A DNA stretch of 64,000 bases from Apodemus sylvaticus (GCF_947179515.1 NC_067492.1:10859347-10923346); one strand, 5' to 3'; counted from the first letter of the stretch, positions 32,711-44,365 are shown. The notes: generated from the sequence alone by a model not told the origin. Numbers and translations are program-made.

Positions 32711-33661
32711 GCAGAGTCGAGTTTAAACCTCAGAACTGTAATGTAATTGGGAGCGGGGGTGATTTATAGCCCCCTGCATAGCTCATCATTTCCGGGAAAG
32801 GAAATGAATGAACTGGGTGTTAAATCCCCACTGCCCTTCTCACCCTGAGCAGACTCAGATCCTGATTTATGAAGACACTACTAAGGCCCCATAGCATAGC
32901 ACTGGTCTGAAGTGCTTAGTCTATGGCAGAGATTGGGAGACTATCTGCTCATGGTCCTCAGAAAGTCTTAACATGTTTATTAAAACCTTGTTACTCATCT
33001 CAAACAAAAAGATGGGATGGAGAGCTCTTTCTGCAATTGTGACTTGGGGGTGGGGTGTCTCCTAGTGTTAATAAATTATTTATTTAAAAAGGAAATATTA
33101 AAAAAAAACAGGATGAGGAAAAAGGAGCTGTGTATGACTGGCCAATGGGTTAACAAGGGCCGTTCGTTGTTTAGAGCCCAACGCAGGCTCTGTTGTCCGT
33201 ATGGCATCCCAAGGCGAGCTGCAGTGTTACTTCAAAGGAAAAGCTAAAGCAGCTGCACCTGATCTACAGTTAATGCACGGGGTTCAGTGTAATGAGCACG
33301 GAGTGCTTAGAAAAGCACCAGGCATGGCCCGTTCGTTCAGTACTGGCGATCGATCTGTGATAGGATTTCCAAAGAGAAGAGTATCAGGCAGACACAAAAG
33401 AGGACACTTTGAATGGCTCCATTTACATAAGACACAAAAGAGGCAAACTAACCTGTGCTATTAAAAGTCAGGACGCTGGGCACCCTAGTGGAATACTGAG
33501 TGCAGAGCGCGCCCGGCAGCCAAGAATGATGCCGGCTGGCCATGTCCTGACTCTCAAGTTTCTATATGTCTTTTTTTTCTTGATCCATTTAGAGTGCTGT
33601 AATGGGATACTATAGACTGGGTTAAAGCAAGCAAGCGACCAAGCAGACAAACAAAACAGAA
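32711..33661. other. Unique sequence, no gene recognised
   Basis: No element recognised. A short TTTATTTAAAA/AAAAAAAA region lies at 33076-33108. Small frames at 33017-33615 lack features. Confidence 0.4.
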
Positions 33662-33880
33662 TTTGCTCAGGAGATGGTTCAGCACTTAGGGGCCTATGAG
33701 GCTCTTGGAGGAGAGCTGAGTTCCTTTCCCAGCAGCTACTTTACATGGTTAACAAGTATCTGTAATTTCCAGCTCCAGGGGATCTGATTCCCTCATCTAG
33801 TTAGCACCTGTAGGCACAAGTATACACCCACATATGTACCTGCACACACACAATTCAAACTAAAATACACCTAAAAATAT
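33662..33880 (+). mobile_element. B3-type SINE
   Basis: GCTCAGGAGATGGTTCAGC head, TTTCCCAGCAGCTAC, then TCCAGCTCCAGGGGATCTG and TAGGCACAAGTATACACCCA match B3 in order. The CA-rich tail ends ACACACACAATTCAAACTAA. Near full length. Confidence 0.7.
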
Positions 33881-33904
33881 TCAAGGAACTTAATTTCTTT
33901 CTCT

Positions 33905-34096
33905 TTTTTTAAAGGTTTATTTATGTATTTATATTATGTATATGAGTATACTGTAGCTATTTTCAGACACACCAGAAGAGGGCATCAGATCCCATTATAG
34001 ATGGTTGTGAGCCACCAGGTGGTTGCTGGGAATTGAACTCTGGACCTCTGAAAGAACAGTCAGTGCTCTTAACCACAGAGCCACTCTCCAGCCCAG
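33905..34096 (-). mobile_element. B2 SINE, near full length
   Basis: The reverse complement carries the complete B2 series. On the plus strand the 3' tail comes first (TTTAAAGGTTTATTTATG) and the Pol III head last (AACCACAGAGCCACTCTCCAG). The internal CCAGAAGAGGGCAT at 33972-33985 is the B2 segment known to bind CTCF in rodents and is intact here. Confidence 0.85.
33972..33985 (+). promoter_or_regulatory. CTCF-like motif inside B2
   Basis: CCAGAAGAGGGCAT fits the CTCF core (CCASYAGRKGGCRS) at all but about one position. A second partial match, GCCACCAGGTGG (34011-34022), lies in the same B2 where typical copies read CCACATGG. Confidence 0.45.
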
Positions 34097-35285
34097 AACT
34101 TAATTTCTTAGAGTTTTGAAGTCTGTATGTCTAGGAGCAAGGCATTTGAAGCTTCCATGTCTGGTAGGGGTCAGTTTGTGGCTTACAAGGGTCATCTTTA
34201 CATCGTGTCTTCACATGGTCACATAGTTGGTAGGGAAGGGAGATCTCCATGGTCTTTTATAGGGCAAGAGCCCTCTTCATGGTGACAGCCCCCTCATAAG
34301 CTCACCAAGCCACACTGGCCCCACTTCTAAATGCCAGACCCACAGAGATTGTAGCTAAGACATAATCAAATGTGTTGATGCCCAATTTTCAGCACAAGCT
34401 ACATTTTCATAAGCATAAACCTTGAGTGTTGATCTTATCTAAAGTACAGCATAAATATTTGTAGAATATGATCCAATAACTTATAAATAGATATGATGCT
34501 TATAAAAATAAATACTGAAAGCTATCTCTATCAAGGCAGACATCTCTCTCTCTTTCACACACACACACACATGGAGGGGGGTGGGAAGGAAACACCTTGC
34601 AAACAGCAAGCACAGTGCAGTGCTATCTACACAGAGAGTCATGAACTAAGGCCGGTGGTGACATAAAGCAAATCTTCCCATCCAATGTTAGAAAGTCCCA
34701 TCAGACTCACCCAACACATAGGAGAGTGGGCATGCGCAGAGGTGTGACTGGGGACATCACCTGACTCTCCAGCAACATCTCATGAATGCCAGGCATGGTA
34801 AGAAAGGTGAACTCTTTATAAATATCCTGACACTTAGGGATTTAGGAGTTATGAGAGTGCAACCGTTCAAGTCTGTGAATCACAGAAAATGGTGGCTTGG
34901 GAGAAACCTTAAATCTTGTGTCTTGGACATCCTTGGAAGAAACCATTTCTTAAGTTCTTAGAGAAATTCAAAGAAAAAGCAGCACTGAAATCGTATGTTG
35001 CCCTGAAGATCGCCAGACTGTTGTGAAGCACTGAGGGCAATCCTGTGCAAAGCTGAGGGTAGCATGGGCTGGCATCTGGTAAGACGTCTTATGTGGGCCT
35101 TCTTTGGTGCAATCTCTAGAATAATCCTATATTCAGTGGGTCTCTGTGACTAGACATCACTGCTCAGTGCTTAAGGGAGCTAAAAATCAGAGGTAACAGA
35201 TGTCCTTCAATTATTCAAGTGACTAAATGGTAAGAATAATCTATAAGCACCAAAAAGAACTATGCAAATTTTGCATTCGCACATA
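34097..35285. other. Unrecognised sequence, possible old LTR
   Basis: 34150-34400, with ATGGTGACAGCCCCCTCATA and ACACTGGCCCCACTTCTAAA, has the style of an ancient LTR but cannot be assigned. A short (CA)n lies at 34556-34572. No gene. Confidence 0.35.
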
Positions 35286-35370
35286 CATGCACACACACAC
35301 ACACACACACGTGTACATACACACAAAAAACACACACATACAGACATATACACACAGAGACATACATATG
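35286..35370. repeat. (CA)n with interruptions
   Basis: CA tract 35286-35312, then CA/CATA/CAGA units to about 35370. Confidence 0.85.
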
Positions 35371-35469
35371 CACAGACACTGTAGAGTTTATATACTATAC
35401 ACTTTGAATAGAGTGAATGATCAGATCTTACTATAGAATATTTCCTTTTTTTTGTTTTGTTTTTGCGGA

Positions 35470-35540
35470 CAAAAAACAAGGCCCGGTGTCTGCACACAAG
35501 CTTTCTGTCACTGAGACACACCCTGAGTCCATTGTCACAT
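35470..35540 (-). mobile_element. ID SINE, old copy (tentative)
   Basis: AAGCTTTCTGTCACTGAGAC, then ACACCCTGAGTCC, resembles the reverse complement of an ID element head. A T-rich run to the left (35443-35464) fits its A-rich tail. Diverged. Confidence 0.4.
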
Positions 35541-35616
35541 CTCTGAGAAAGTCAGGTAGTACTCATGAGAAAAATTTATAAATATAACCATCACATGTCA
35601 TGAAATGCATGAGAGA

Positions 35617-35618
<2 letters not shown>

Positions 35619-35663
<45 letters not shown>

Positions 35664-35755
35664 TGTGTGTGGTGTGTGTGTGGGGTGTGTGTGTGTGTGT
35701 GTGTGTGGTGTGTGTGTGTGTGTGTGGTGTATGTGTGTGTGTGTGTGGTATGTGT

Positions 35756-35787
<32 letters not shown>
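35619..35787 (+). repeat. Long (GT)n microsatellite
   Basis: About 170 bp of GT with occasional GGT, GTA and GGGGT interruptions. Long Cys/Val and Thr/His frames over it on both strands are artefacts. Confidence 0.97.
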
Positions 35788-35789
<2 letters not shown>

Positions 35790-37397
35790 AAGGTCCTTGA
35801 CATAGTACCCAGGAAGCAGTAATGAATGAAAAATAAAAAATGTTATTAATCACTCATCTAGGCAAGAGTCCATATTGCTTATAGTCTTTGTACCTAATAT
35901 AATGACCACTCTTTTAAAGCTGTTCAAAAGCCACTTATAAACAATCAGCATTCCTGGTGCCAAGTGTCCTGTTTGTTGCACCCAGAGAGTGGCCCCATCT
36001 ACACAAGTGGTCTACCCTTTGCACACGTGCGTGCCTGAAGGTCTGCTGTGAACTAGGCAGAGCATATGCCTGGGGCTGTGTGACAGATAACACAAGCTTG
36101 GCATCTTAAATGTTGGCACTCGCTACTAGACAGGGGTCAGCGAGGATTCTGGATGGTGAGAGGCAGTGTGGCAAGGGATGATGAGAAACATGGGGTTCTA
36201 TGAAAGTACCAGGAGGAAGAATTGTCCAGGTATTTCTAAAGCAGACAGCAGGGACTGGGCTGCAAAGAAATAAGAGATGCCGATGTGAAGGCTTCCCTTC
36301 CCCATCTGTCTTGTATTTTCTCAACACCTGGTCGTTATGGAGATGGTCGTTATGGAGATGGTCAGCCAAGGTCATAAACTCAGGACCCGGGACTCAGGCC
36401 TATGCTGTTCATTGTTTTCTATAGAAGTTGCAACCAAAAAACACATGGCCTGCCAAACCCACACTATTTAATAGCTGATCTGTTAGAAAACAGGGCAACA
36501 ACTTGTGACCTTATGCAAAACATCCATTCACTCCACATACATCTGCCTAGTAATTAAAGTGATTCATTCTTGGAGTTTCAGCTTGTGTTCCTGTCTGCCT
36601 TCTGGAATTGCACCGAATTCCTGCAGGTCAGCTCTACCTTCAGAAGCTCTGGGAAATACTTTTTTCAGGTCTCTGTTAAATGTTCTAAAATAGTGAAACT
36701 CAGACCTAACAAATGGACCTTTGCAAACAATATTTCAAAGAAGGAGACAAGCTTGGCTGTTAGGAAGCCCCGAGCTAGAATCTGCTGCAGCAGTGTCCCA
36801 TACCACAAGGTAGAGAAAGGACAGGAGCCAGCTGTGGCTGGTCAGCCCAGGTCACGATCTCAGGACTCAGGCCAGGTCTGGCTCCTTGATGGGTTTATTC
36901 TAATTTAGAGCAAGGATAATGTCTACATGTTAGAAGGTCATTCTGAGTACTTGGCCAAACACCCATTCCTAAATTCCTTCTCCCAACATGCTTCCCTCAT
37001 GATGGCTAGGGATATAAATACAGCAACCAGCCTCTAGTGCAGTCAATGACACCATGTGACTTGTCTGACCAACAGGAGGTAAGCAGATGTCTACTAAGCG
37101 GTTCCAGGGAAAATGGTGGCTGGTAAAAGGCTGACACTGTCCTCTGTTCTTAAATATAGACAATGGCTGATGTTCAGCATTGCTTGTTAAACAGTCGGAC
37201 CCAGCAATGTTGAGCTTACATCCTAACCTGCAGTTATTCTTAAGAACAATGTCACCCTACTTCTGTGGGACCTACACACTGAGCATGCTCTGAGTAGACC
37301 CTAGTATTCCAAGCCCTTTCTCTATTTTTCCATGTCTCTTCTGCCTGATGGGGAGGCAGGAGGTAATGCTACTGCAAGATGGTAGAGGTACCTGCAT
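35788..37397. other. Unique sequence, no gene called
   Basis: Two tandem copies of TGGTCGTTATGGAGA lie at 36330-36360. Related words starting GGTCAGCC and ending GGACTCAGGCC occur near 36359-36402 and again near 36839-36874. A 112-codon frame at 36570-36908 lacks any recognisable domain. Confidence 0.4.
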
Positions 37398-37770
37398 GCA
37401 TTCTGTGGTTCTGGGATTAAAACATTGACAAAAGCAACTTGGGGAGGAAAGGGTTTATTTGGTTTACAGGTTAAGGTCCACCTTCCTGGGAAGCCAAAGT
37501 AGAAATCCAAGGCAGGAACCTAGAGACAGGAACTGAAGCAGAGACCATAGAGTAATGCTGTTTACTGGCTTGCTGCCGCTGGCCTGCTCAGTTACCTTTC
37601 TTATACAGCCAAGGCCCACCTGCCAAAGATGCTGCTGCCCACAGTGGACTAGACCCTCCCATAATTAGTAATCAAGGCAATGACCTACATACATGTCCAC
37701 AGGCCAGTCCAGTGGAGGCAGTTTTTCCACCTATTTCTAGTTATGCCAACTTGACAAACATAGCCAACCA
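37398..37770 (-). mobile_element. Family B LTR-like repeat
   Basis: Reverse orientation, well preserved: GACAAAAGCAACTTGGGGAG, AGGGTTTATTTGGTTTACAG, GGAACTGAAGCAGAGACCAT, CTGCTGCCCACAGTGGACTA, ATGTCCACAGGCCAGTCCAG and the TATGCCAACTTGACAAACAT edge. Confidence 0.65.
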
Positions 37771-38028
37771 TGACACCACACAGGGACAGGGTCTCTTGGT
37801 GGCTTCTGCTTTCTCTTACAAGGGGAATCGCATAGCACTCAGGCGGTACCAGCTAGTGAGGAAAGGCTGGGTCTCTCCTGAGGCCTACAGGATAAGAAAG
37901 CCTGGGATTCACTCACTTGAGCAATCAGAGCATCTTGGTCACATGGTTCCAAGTCTCCTGGGAAGATTTTGAGGAAAGGAATGTCCTCTTTTTTTTAAAA
38001 AAACTCTTTTCCCCTCCCTCTCCCTCCC

Positions 38029-38030
<2 letters not shown>

Positions 38031-38091
<61 letters not shown>
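38031..38091 (+). repeat. (CT)n microsatellite
   Basis: About 30 pure CT units after a pyrimidine-rich CCCTCCCTCTCCCTCCCCC lead-in. Confidence 0.97.
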
Positions 38092-38094
<3 letters not shown>

Positions 38095-38831
38095 CATGCT
38101 TCAGTGAGCCACAACAAAGTGCCTCAAAAATAATTATGAGCTTAAAATGGAGGGGGGGTATATTTAAGTCTCAAAGGACAGCTGGGACTGTTCGTTCCTA
38201 ATAAAATTCTAAACCCTAGCCACACCCATAACTCAACATTCTTACCCCACGCTTATGTTATTTATGATTTGGGTCTGTTTTCTGAGAAGTGCTGGCCACA
38301 GTGACTGTGAAGAGGCAGTGCCACCAGGCAGGGGGAGACCTTCTGTTTAGTTCTGGTAATGGTTACACCTGCTTCCGAGTGCTTGTCTTAAAAGCACTAA
38401 AAGCAGGTAGCTGGTGGCTTTTCTTATGGGTCTCGGATAACCTCAGGACCCAATCGACAACACAGATGGGAAGTCACAGACCTGAGTAATGAGGTGGTGT
38501 CACAGAAATGGAAATCACAAACGCTGAGCAGCCTGGAAGGTTCTAGGATGCCTCAATCCGCGCTGAAGCAAATGTTCTCTTCTGATATTTCTTTCCCCTT
38601 TAAAGTCCTTCAGTTAGTGGATGGGTTTTATCCTAAATCTAAATACTCATTTTGTTTATAAATATTGTATTTTAAGAGTTAGAGGGAAAGGGAAGCATTT
38701 AGAGAAGGGATCTTCATACAGACTGACAAGGCAACTGTTCTCATATTGTAATCTGACACCTAGAAATTAAGCCTATGGACTGCTGTCTTTTCTTGCTAAC
38801 ATCCAATGCATAGATTCTTGGTCACCTCTCT
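38092..38831. other. Unique sequence, no gene recognised
   Basis: Nothing recognised. Confidence 0.45.
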
Positions 38832-39190
38832 TATGACTGTGGTACACTTTGTCAAAAGCAACTAGAGGAAGGAAGGGTTTGTTTGGGCTCACAACTAGAG
38901 GTCAAGTCTGGCATGGTTGGGGGGAGGGGAATGGTGGTAGGAACCAGAAGCAGCTGGTCATGTGACACCCAGCCACGTGGCACCTGTGGTCAGGAAGCAG
39001 AGAGCCTCTTAGAATGTTGGTGCTCACTCGGTCCAGGATCCTGCCTCATGAGGTGGTGCCGCCCACATTCAGGGAGGGCCTTTCCTCCTGAGTTCAGTCT
39101 TTCTGAAAGCACCCTCTCAGAAACGTGCAGAGATCCAGAGGACTGTCTCCACGGTGATTTAAAATCACATCAAATTGACAAGGGAGATGA
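38832..39190 (-). mobile_element. Family B LTR-like repeat
   Basis: Reverse orientation: TTTGTCAAAAGCAACTAGAG, GGAAGGGTTTGTTTGGGCTC, TCAGGGAGGGCCTTTCC, and an ATCACATCAAATTGACAAG edge. More diverged than the 37.4-kb copy. Confidence 0.55.
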
Positions 39191-40013
39191 GCTATCACAA
39201 GCATCTTGTTACAAAAATATGGCATCTAATCATTTTCCCTAGAAATATCTTATTGGACTGGATATCCTCCATCAAGTTTGATTGTATAATAAGAAACTCA
39301 GGTTCATGATGCATTTGCCCATGAAGGGTTTTTAGAAGCTCTGAGAAGCTCATTCCTTATACACACACATATGCACCGAGTCCTCTCTAGTGAAACTCTG
39401 CTCGTGAGACCCATATTATGATGTGACCATTTATGGAGTGGAGGCACTGTGGAAATGCATCTATGACCCAGGGATGTTTTGCTTCAATGCTAAGAAGCAA
39501 CCATGTCAAATGCAATTGATATGGACTAGTGTGTGTATGTTGTAGCAAACAAACTAAGGAAGCAAGGCAGGTGGGAGAGAGTGGGTGGTGTCCAGACACC
39601 AGCCATGGCCCCACATAGGCTTTCCTCCTTGAATGCCCATGGCTGCCCTGTAGATATTCCTAGGGTTGAGGACATGGTCTTAGCAAAGGACATGGCTCAA
39701 CCCAAGAGTCCAGATGGGCAGTGCACCTGTTCTCAGTCTCAAGTTCCACAGTCATGCAGCTTCACACTGAAAGCAAGGATTGTCCTCTGCCACCTCCCTC
39801 AGAGGGCACCTTTACCAACAGACTTCAAGAGACGGTGACCTCCTTCTTAATACTTGAGTTGGAAATAACCTGAACTAACTTCATTCTTTCTTAAAGTCTC
39901 CAGAGCATCAACAGTAGAGAGTACTCATACGTACCAAACTCTTAGGGTTAGCCAAATACAGTTCTAAAACACCACAATGAACCTGTAAGCCCCCTTCATC
40001 TATGTTATAAACG
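39191..40013. other. Unique sequence, no gene recognised
   Basis: Overlapping frames at 39387-39838 on both strands lack features. Nothing recognised. Confidence 0.4.
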
Positions 40014-40210
40014 GTCACTAAAAGGCTGAAGAGATGACTCAGCGGTTGAGAGCACTGGCTGCTCTTCCAGAAGTCCTGAGTTCAATTCTCAGCAACCACA
40101 CGGTGGCTCACAACCATCTGTAATGGGATCTGATGCCCTCTTTAGGTGTCTGAAGACAGCTACAGTATGCACATATAAATAAATAAACCTTTTTTTTAAA
40201 AGTCACTAAA
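40014..40210 (+). mobile_element. B2 SINE with 9-bp target-site duplication
   Basis: The body (40023-40200) runs AGGCTGAAGAGATGACTCAG, GCACTGGCTGCTCTTCCAG, GAGTTCAATTCTCAGCAACC, ACGGTGGCTCACAACCATC and an AATAAATAAACC tail. GTCACTAAA flanks it at 40014-40022 and 40202-40210. The CTCF-like core is damaged here (ATGCCCTCTTTAGG). Full-length and relatively young. Confidence 0.9.
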
Positions 40211-40324
40211 TCCTCACTCTGTTCCAGACACTGAGGAGAGTGGGGTCCCTCTCTCTTTGTGATGGACACTATGATCTTCCCTTTTAGACACAATGTAACA
40301 GGAACCAGGGAAGTGGCCAAACAA

Positions 40325-40410
40325 AGGCTAGCTATATACCTAAGTGGTAGAGAGCATATTTGCTTAGCATGTATAAGACACTGGGTTTGAAAACCAGAAC
40401 CTAGAAAATC
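40325..40410 (+). mobile_element. ID SINE, old copy
   Basis: AAGTGGTAGAGAGCATATTTGC, then TAGCATGTATAAGACAC and GGGTTTGAAAACCAGAACC, follow the ID/BC1 order with many substitutions. Confidence 0.6.
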
Positions 40411-41522
40411 TGTAGCTTACCAGAGATCTTCTTAGCCTCTTAGGCACATGATGAGACTATTTTTGAGCCTCCCACAGGTCTGGTCCATGGACTGTGTACA
40501 GATAAGATGCTCAGACTTGCAGAGCAAAAATCACAAGGTCTCTCTTCCACTGGAGCTTCTCTCAAGGACAAGCATTAAGCACTAAGCAATTCGATATGTG
40601 CTGGAAGTTTACCTGTTACCGGAGCATATATAAATCATATGCAAACATGTGCAGCTAGCATGGGGTAAGGCTAAGATTTGGGTCCAAATCTGATAACTTT
40701 AGAGCCTGTGTACCAGGAATGGGACAACACTGCATGCATTTGCTCGTGGGTGTTACCCTCCCGCATGACAGAATCTGCTCCTCTTCCCCGTGGTCCCACA
40801 GCCCATCAGACACTCCCTTCTCGGGCTTTCTTTTCTTTATCAGTTACTTATGTGGGACAGTTATTCAGCCTGATATAATTCAATTTGTCAGTGTCTGTAT
40901 TTAAAGTGAGGTGTGGAAAAGCAATAGAGGAGATCAATCAATATCAACAAGATTGACAGATCTTGGCTGGGCTGACAAAGATGGCGGGAGGGGCTTAGAT
41001 CATCATTTAATAGCTGCAAACAGAGCTGAGCAAGATGGCAGAGAAGGGCGTAGAGCATCAACTTCATAACTGCAAACAGGGAACACTGCTGCTGATTTTA
41101 CAGAAATGGGGAGGATTATGCGGGAGTGGTATGAATGACTGCATGCTAACAAACTAGACAATTCAGAGGAACTAAATGAACTGCTATGAAGGCACAAATT
41201 CCAAACTGACCCAAGAGGAGACCAAAACTCTCAGTAGCTCCAAAAAAACCCCAAAGAAACAGAAAAATCACAAGTAACATCACATTGGTAATTAAAAATA
41301 TTTTCAGAAAATAAAATCTAGACTAGTAGAATCTCTCCAGGGAATTTTATCAAGGGTTTTAAAAGAGTAATTAAAAAAAACATTTTTTGCAAAATATTAA
41401 GCAAAAATACTAACATTTTGCAAATTCTTCCTCATCCACAAAGAGTATGAACACTCTTTATATGATCTTTTATATGATCAATGGTCCACTGGTAGCAAAA
41501 TCATATAAAGCTATCTAAGAGA
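40411..41522. other. Unique sequence, no gene recognised
   Basis: No element recognised. There are two similar A+T-rich phrases around 40975-41055 (ATGGCGGGAGGGGCTTAGAT and ATGGCAGAGAAGGGCGTAGA, each followed by CATCA(T/A)), a degenerate duplication of about 55 bp. Confidence 0.4.
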
Positions 41523-41640
41523 GCTGGGTGCTGTAACTACAGTATTTTGGGAGGTTGAAGGCCCCTAGGATTCCCAGAGATTTCAGGTCAGGTTGGAATG
41601 TGTAGTAAGAGAGCTCATCTCACACAACAAATCAAACAAA
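41523..41640 (+). mobile_element. B1-like SINE, diverged
   Basis: GAGCTGGGTGCTGTAACTAC, GTATTTTGGGAGGTTGAAGG, ATTTCAGGTCAGGTTGG and a C/A-rich tail resemble B1 or a proto-B1. Confidence 0.45.
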
Positions 41641-42088
41641 TGAAGGAAGATGATAACCACAGAACCTAAATGATCACTCTTCCCTCACAGTTACATAAAC
41701 AGACATCCAGTCACACCCAACCAAGGCTCTTTGTCATCTTATAACATACACACATATATGGACTTCAGCCATTTGAAATGGGTTCTATCACTAACATCTG
41801 GGTCCTGACAGTCTCCTAATCTCCTCACCTTTGCCCTAGTCTCACCCTTATTCTCTTAGAATCTCAAAGCTTCTTTGGACATTTGACTCCACCTTGCATT
41901 CAAGCAGGGTCTCCTCTGTCTTGGTTTCCAGTGCATTCCCGGAGTCTAGCACACAATATTTGCTGAGTGGGCAAAGACAACTGGACAACAAACAGATGTT
42001 GGGATGAATGGCTGCATGCGCTCAGAAATGGGCTGAGGCTGGGGATTGGCTTCACTGGACTACAGCTTCCAGAAAATGCCTTCTTCCT

Positions 42089-42089
<1 letters not shown>
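41641..42089. other. Unique sequence, possible MIR remnant
   Basis: GGAGTCTAGCACACAATATT, then TGCTGAGTGGG at 41941-41970, resembles a MIR 3' end. Weak. No gene. Confidence 0.35.

Positions 42090-42120
<31 letters not shown>
42090..42120 (-). repeat. Poly(T) tract of 31
   Basis: An uninterrupted run of T that is either a T homopolymer or the poly(A) tail of a minus-strand retroposed sequence extending rightward from 42121. The length suggests recent origin. Confidence 0.9.
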
Positions 42121-42123
<3 letters not shown>

Positions 42124-42664
42124 GCAGCTAGGTCCATCTTCTTTCTCTCCACACTTCTCTTCTTCGTGATGCCTCAAGAATTACAGAAACTGTTGCTAGG
42201 GCCTAAGCACAGGGCTTCGTGGCATCTCCGTGAGAAGTAATTCACCTGCTCCTATGAGGGGGGATTTGCTTCAATCAATAATAGCATGTACTTTTATCAT
42301 CTTCTCAAGTATCCCAGGCCCCAATTTTCTCCTATTTATATTTGTCCAAGCCTTTTACAGGGTGGTGATTATTTCCTTTGATCATAGAAATGGAGGCACC
42401 CCGAGCCTACCCAGGCTGGCACTCGCTCTCTCATTTCTTCCAGGGCACTGTCTACCTGACAGCACATGGGTCTGCCTGCAATTGCTGGCACAAACCTTTC
42501 TCCAGCCTTCTTTGGCTCATTTGAAATCTGCTATTGTCAGGAAACTTTAGGACCCTGTATGATCATGGGAGGGTTATGGCCCTTACGGATACACCTGTTT
42601 ATTTTAGATGCTCCTTCCCACTGAGTTTATTAGAGAAATCCACATTTATCACAATATGCTTCTA
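42121..42664. other. Unassigned, possible retroposed body
   Basis: If the poly(T) is a retroposon tail, 42121 to about 42240 would be its minus-strand body. I do not recognise the parent. The rest is unique with no recognised gene. Confidence 0.35.
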
Positions 42665-42782
42665 AGACTTCCTCTCCCCTTCCCTCCCCCTGACTCCCCT
42701 GTCTCTCCTCCCTCCCCCCTCTTTCCTTTTCCTGTTTTCCCCTCCTTCTCTCTGCTCTCCCCTCCCCTTTTCTCAACTGCTC
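42665..42782 (+). repeat. Pyrimidine-rich tract
   Basis: Over 100 bp consisting almost only of C and T with very few purines, not a strict tandem repeat. Confidence 0.85.
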
Positions 42783-43101
42783 CAGGTTTTCAAAGCCACA
42801 GGACTAGGCTTCCTCCTTGAGGATCCTTTCTGAGCTTCGGTTTGTTCGGTTGTTTCTCTTCATGTCTCTATAAACTAAAGCTGGGGTTCTCTCTCCTCCT
42901 CCAACCAATGACACCCGCCTGGCTCTACACAAAAGGGCCTTCTGTTAGAGTCCCTCGCTAAAACCAGCAAAGTCATGTTTCCCATTCCTCAGTACTGGGA
43001 CTTAGGGGCCTTTGTCCCCTTGCTGAGAGCCAGAATAGCCTCTTCCTCCCTCTGGCCTGTGACCATTTCCTTTATCTGAGGACAACAGCAGGCCTGGCTT
43101 T

Positions 43102-43197
43102 CCTTCTGCTTAGACCTCATTTCCCATGAGCCTTTGGTTCTCGTCAGTTCCTTCCGCTTAAACCACATTTCCCATAAGTCTTTGTGTCATGTCAGTT
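43102..43197 (+). repeat. 48-bp tandem duplication
   Basis: Two adjacent 48-bp units (43102-43149 and 43150-43197) match at roughly 80% by eye. Shared words include CATTTCCCAT and GTCAGTT. It lies in otherwise unique DNA (42783-43474) where I see no gene. Confidence 0.8.
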
Positions 43198-43474
43198 CAA
43201 AGAAACACTATGCTTTTCTCTCTCCTCTTGGGTTTGGCAACAGTCACTTTACTTGAGTCTGGACTTGGGAAGAGTTTACTTTTGTTAGGGTGTCAAGGAT
43301 TCCTACATAACCCAGGTGACCTGTTTGATTTTATTTAAGAACATCTTAAATGTGTTCTATAAACAGGTAGGAGCATGAATTCTGGATATTCTGCTTTTTT
43401 CCTCCCAGTGGGGAATATTCTTTAGGTTTCTTGATTTCCTACTTTGAAACTGAAATTAAGGAATATGATAATAA

Positions 43475-43615
43475 ACTTGGTGTGGTGGCACACAACTATA
43501 ATCCTAACGCTCAGGGGGCTGAGGCAAGCTGTTCCAAGTTTGAGGCAGTCCTGAGCTACACAGCATGTTCCAGGCTAGCCTACGCTACATAGTTAGCTTC
43601 TACCTAAAAAGAATG
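43475..43615 (+). mobile_element. B1 SINE, diverged
   Basis: AACTTGGTGTGGTGGCACAC, TCAGGGGGCTGAGGCAAGC, TTTGAGGCAGTCCTGAGCTA and TTCCAGGCTAGCCTACGC match B1 in order. Confidence 0.8.
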
Positions 43616-44020
43616 AAATAGCAATGACATTTTTCAATAGATTAATAAAAGTGCTGTCACCATCCTGCAGGCCGGACATGATATAGACTGTGTATATATA
43701 ACCATACCTATATGTATAAACCATCAGACATGTAACATACTCTTTCCAATATATGAATTATAAATAGAGCTGAACCTCTTACTCCAATGGATTACCAACA
43801 CCTGTGGGACAGCTCATACCTACACTCTGTTTTGTGCATCAGATTCCATCCTGTCTATGGAAGGTAACAAATTAGATTTGCTCCGTTGCTCTAAACTTTA
43901 GATCCCTGGTATTTATTTTCCATGGAATGAATGGGCAATGTCATCTAGCAATGTTCAAATGCCTCTGGGTGGTATTTTAAATATGAATATTTTAAACTTT
44001 TAAAAAATATTAAATTTTCA
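43616..44020. other. Unique A+T-rich sequence
   Basis: Nothing recognised. Confidence 0.45.
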
Positions 44021-44172
44021 GACAAGCAGTGGTAGTGCACACCTTTATTCCCAGCATTCATGGGGTAGAGGCAGGTGGATCTCTGTGAGTTTAAGGCCAG
44101 TTTTCTACAGAGTGAGTTCCAGAACAGTCAAGGCTACACAGAGAAGCCCTGTCTTGAAAATCCAAAACAAAA
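44021..44172 (+). mobile_element. B1 SINE
   Basis: CAAGCAGTGGTAGTGCACAC, TATTCCCAGCATTCATGGGG, GAGGCAGGTGGATCTCTGTG, GAGTTCCAGAACAGTCAAGG and AAGCCCTGTCTTGAAAATCC. Full-length B1 with moderate divergence. Confidence 0.88.
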
Positions 44173-44365
44173 ATTATTGCAATTTTAAAACTTAAAAGAA
44201 CTAAATTATTAAAACACAGCCAAAAGCCTTCTGCTCAACAATGCTTTGAATATGTCTTTTTTAAAAGAGTGGACAGGTCTTCCCTATAATTCAAGAAGCT
44301 GCCGTGAACCTGTTTGCCCCTGAGCTGACACATTTGTTAAGAAACAGAATGAGATATACTGGCTT

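Noticed and set aside
34150..34400. LTR-looking sequence considered as an ancient MLT/MST-type LTR
   Set aside because: Only short phrases match and I could not fix edges, so no element is called.
35563..35853. Open frames with long Thr-His or Cys-Val runs over GT/CA tracts (also near 2530, 23010, 26773 and 55673)
   Set aside because: They are translations of dinucleotide repeats, open in several frames on both strands, with no flanking domain.
36570..36908. 112-codon frame
   Set aside because: No domain, no sensible upstream context, mixed composition without hallmark motifs.
40325..40410. tRNA-like sequence considered as a tRNA gene
   Set aside because: It is an ID SINE (tRNA-derived) with a degenerate body and cannot fold as a complete tRNA.
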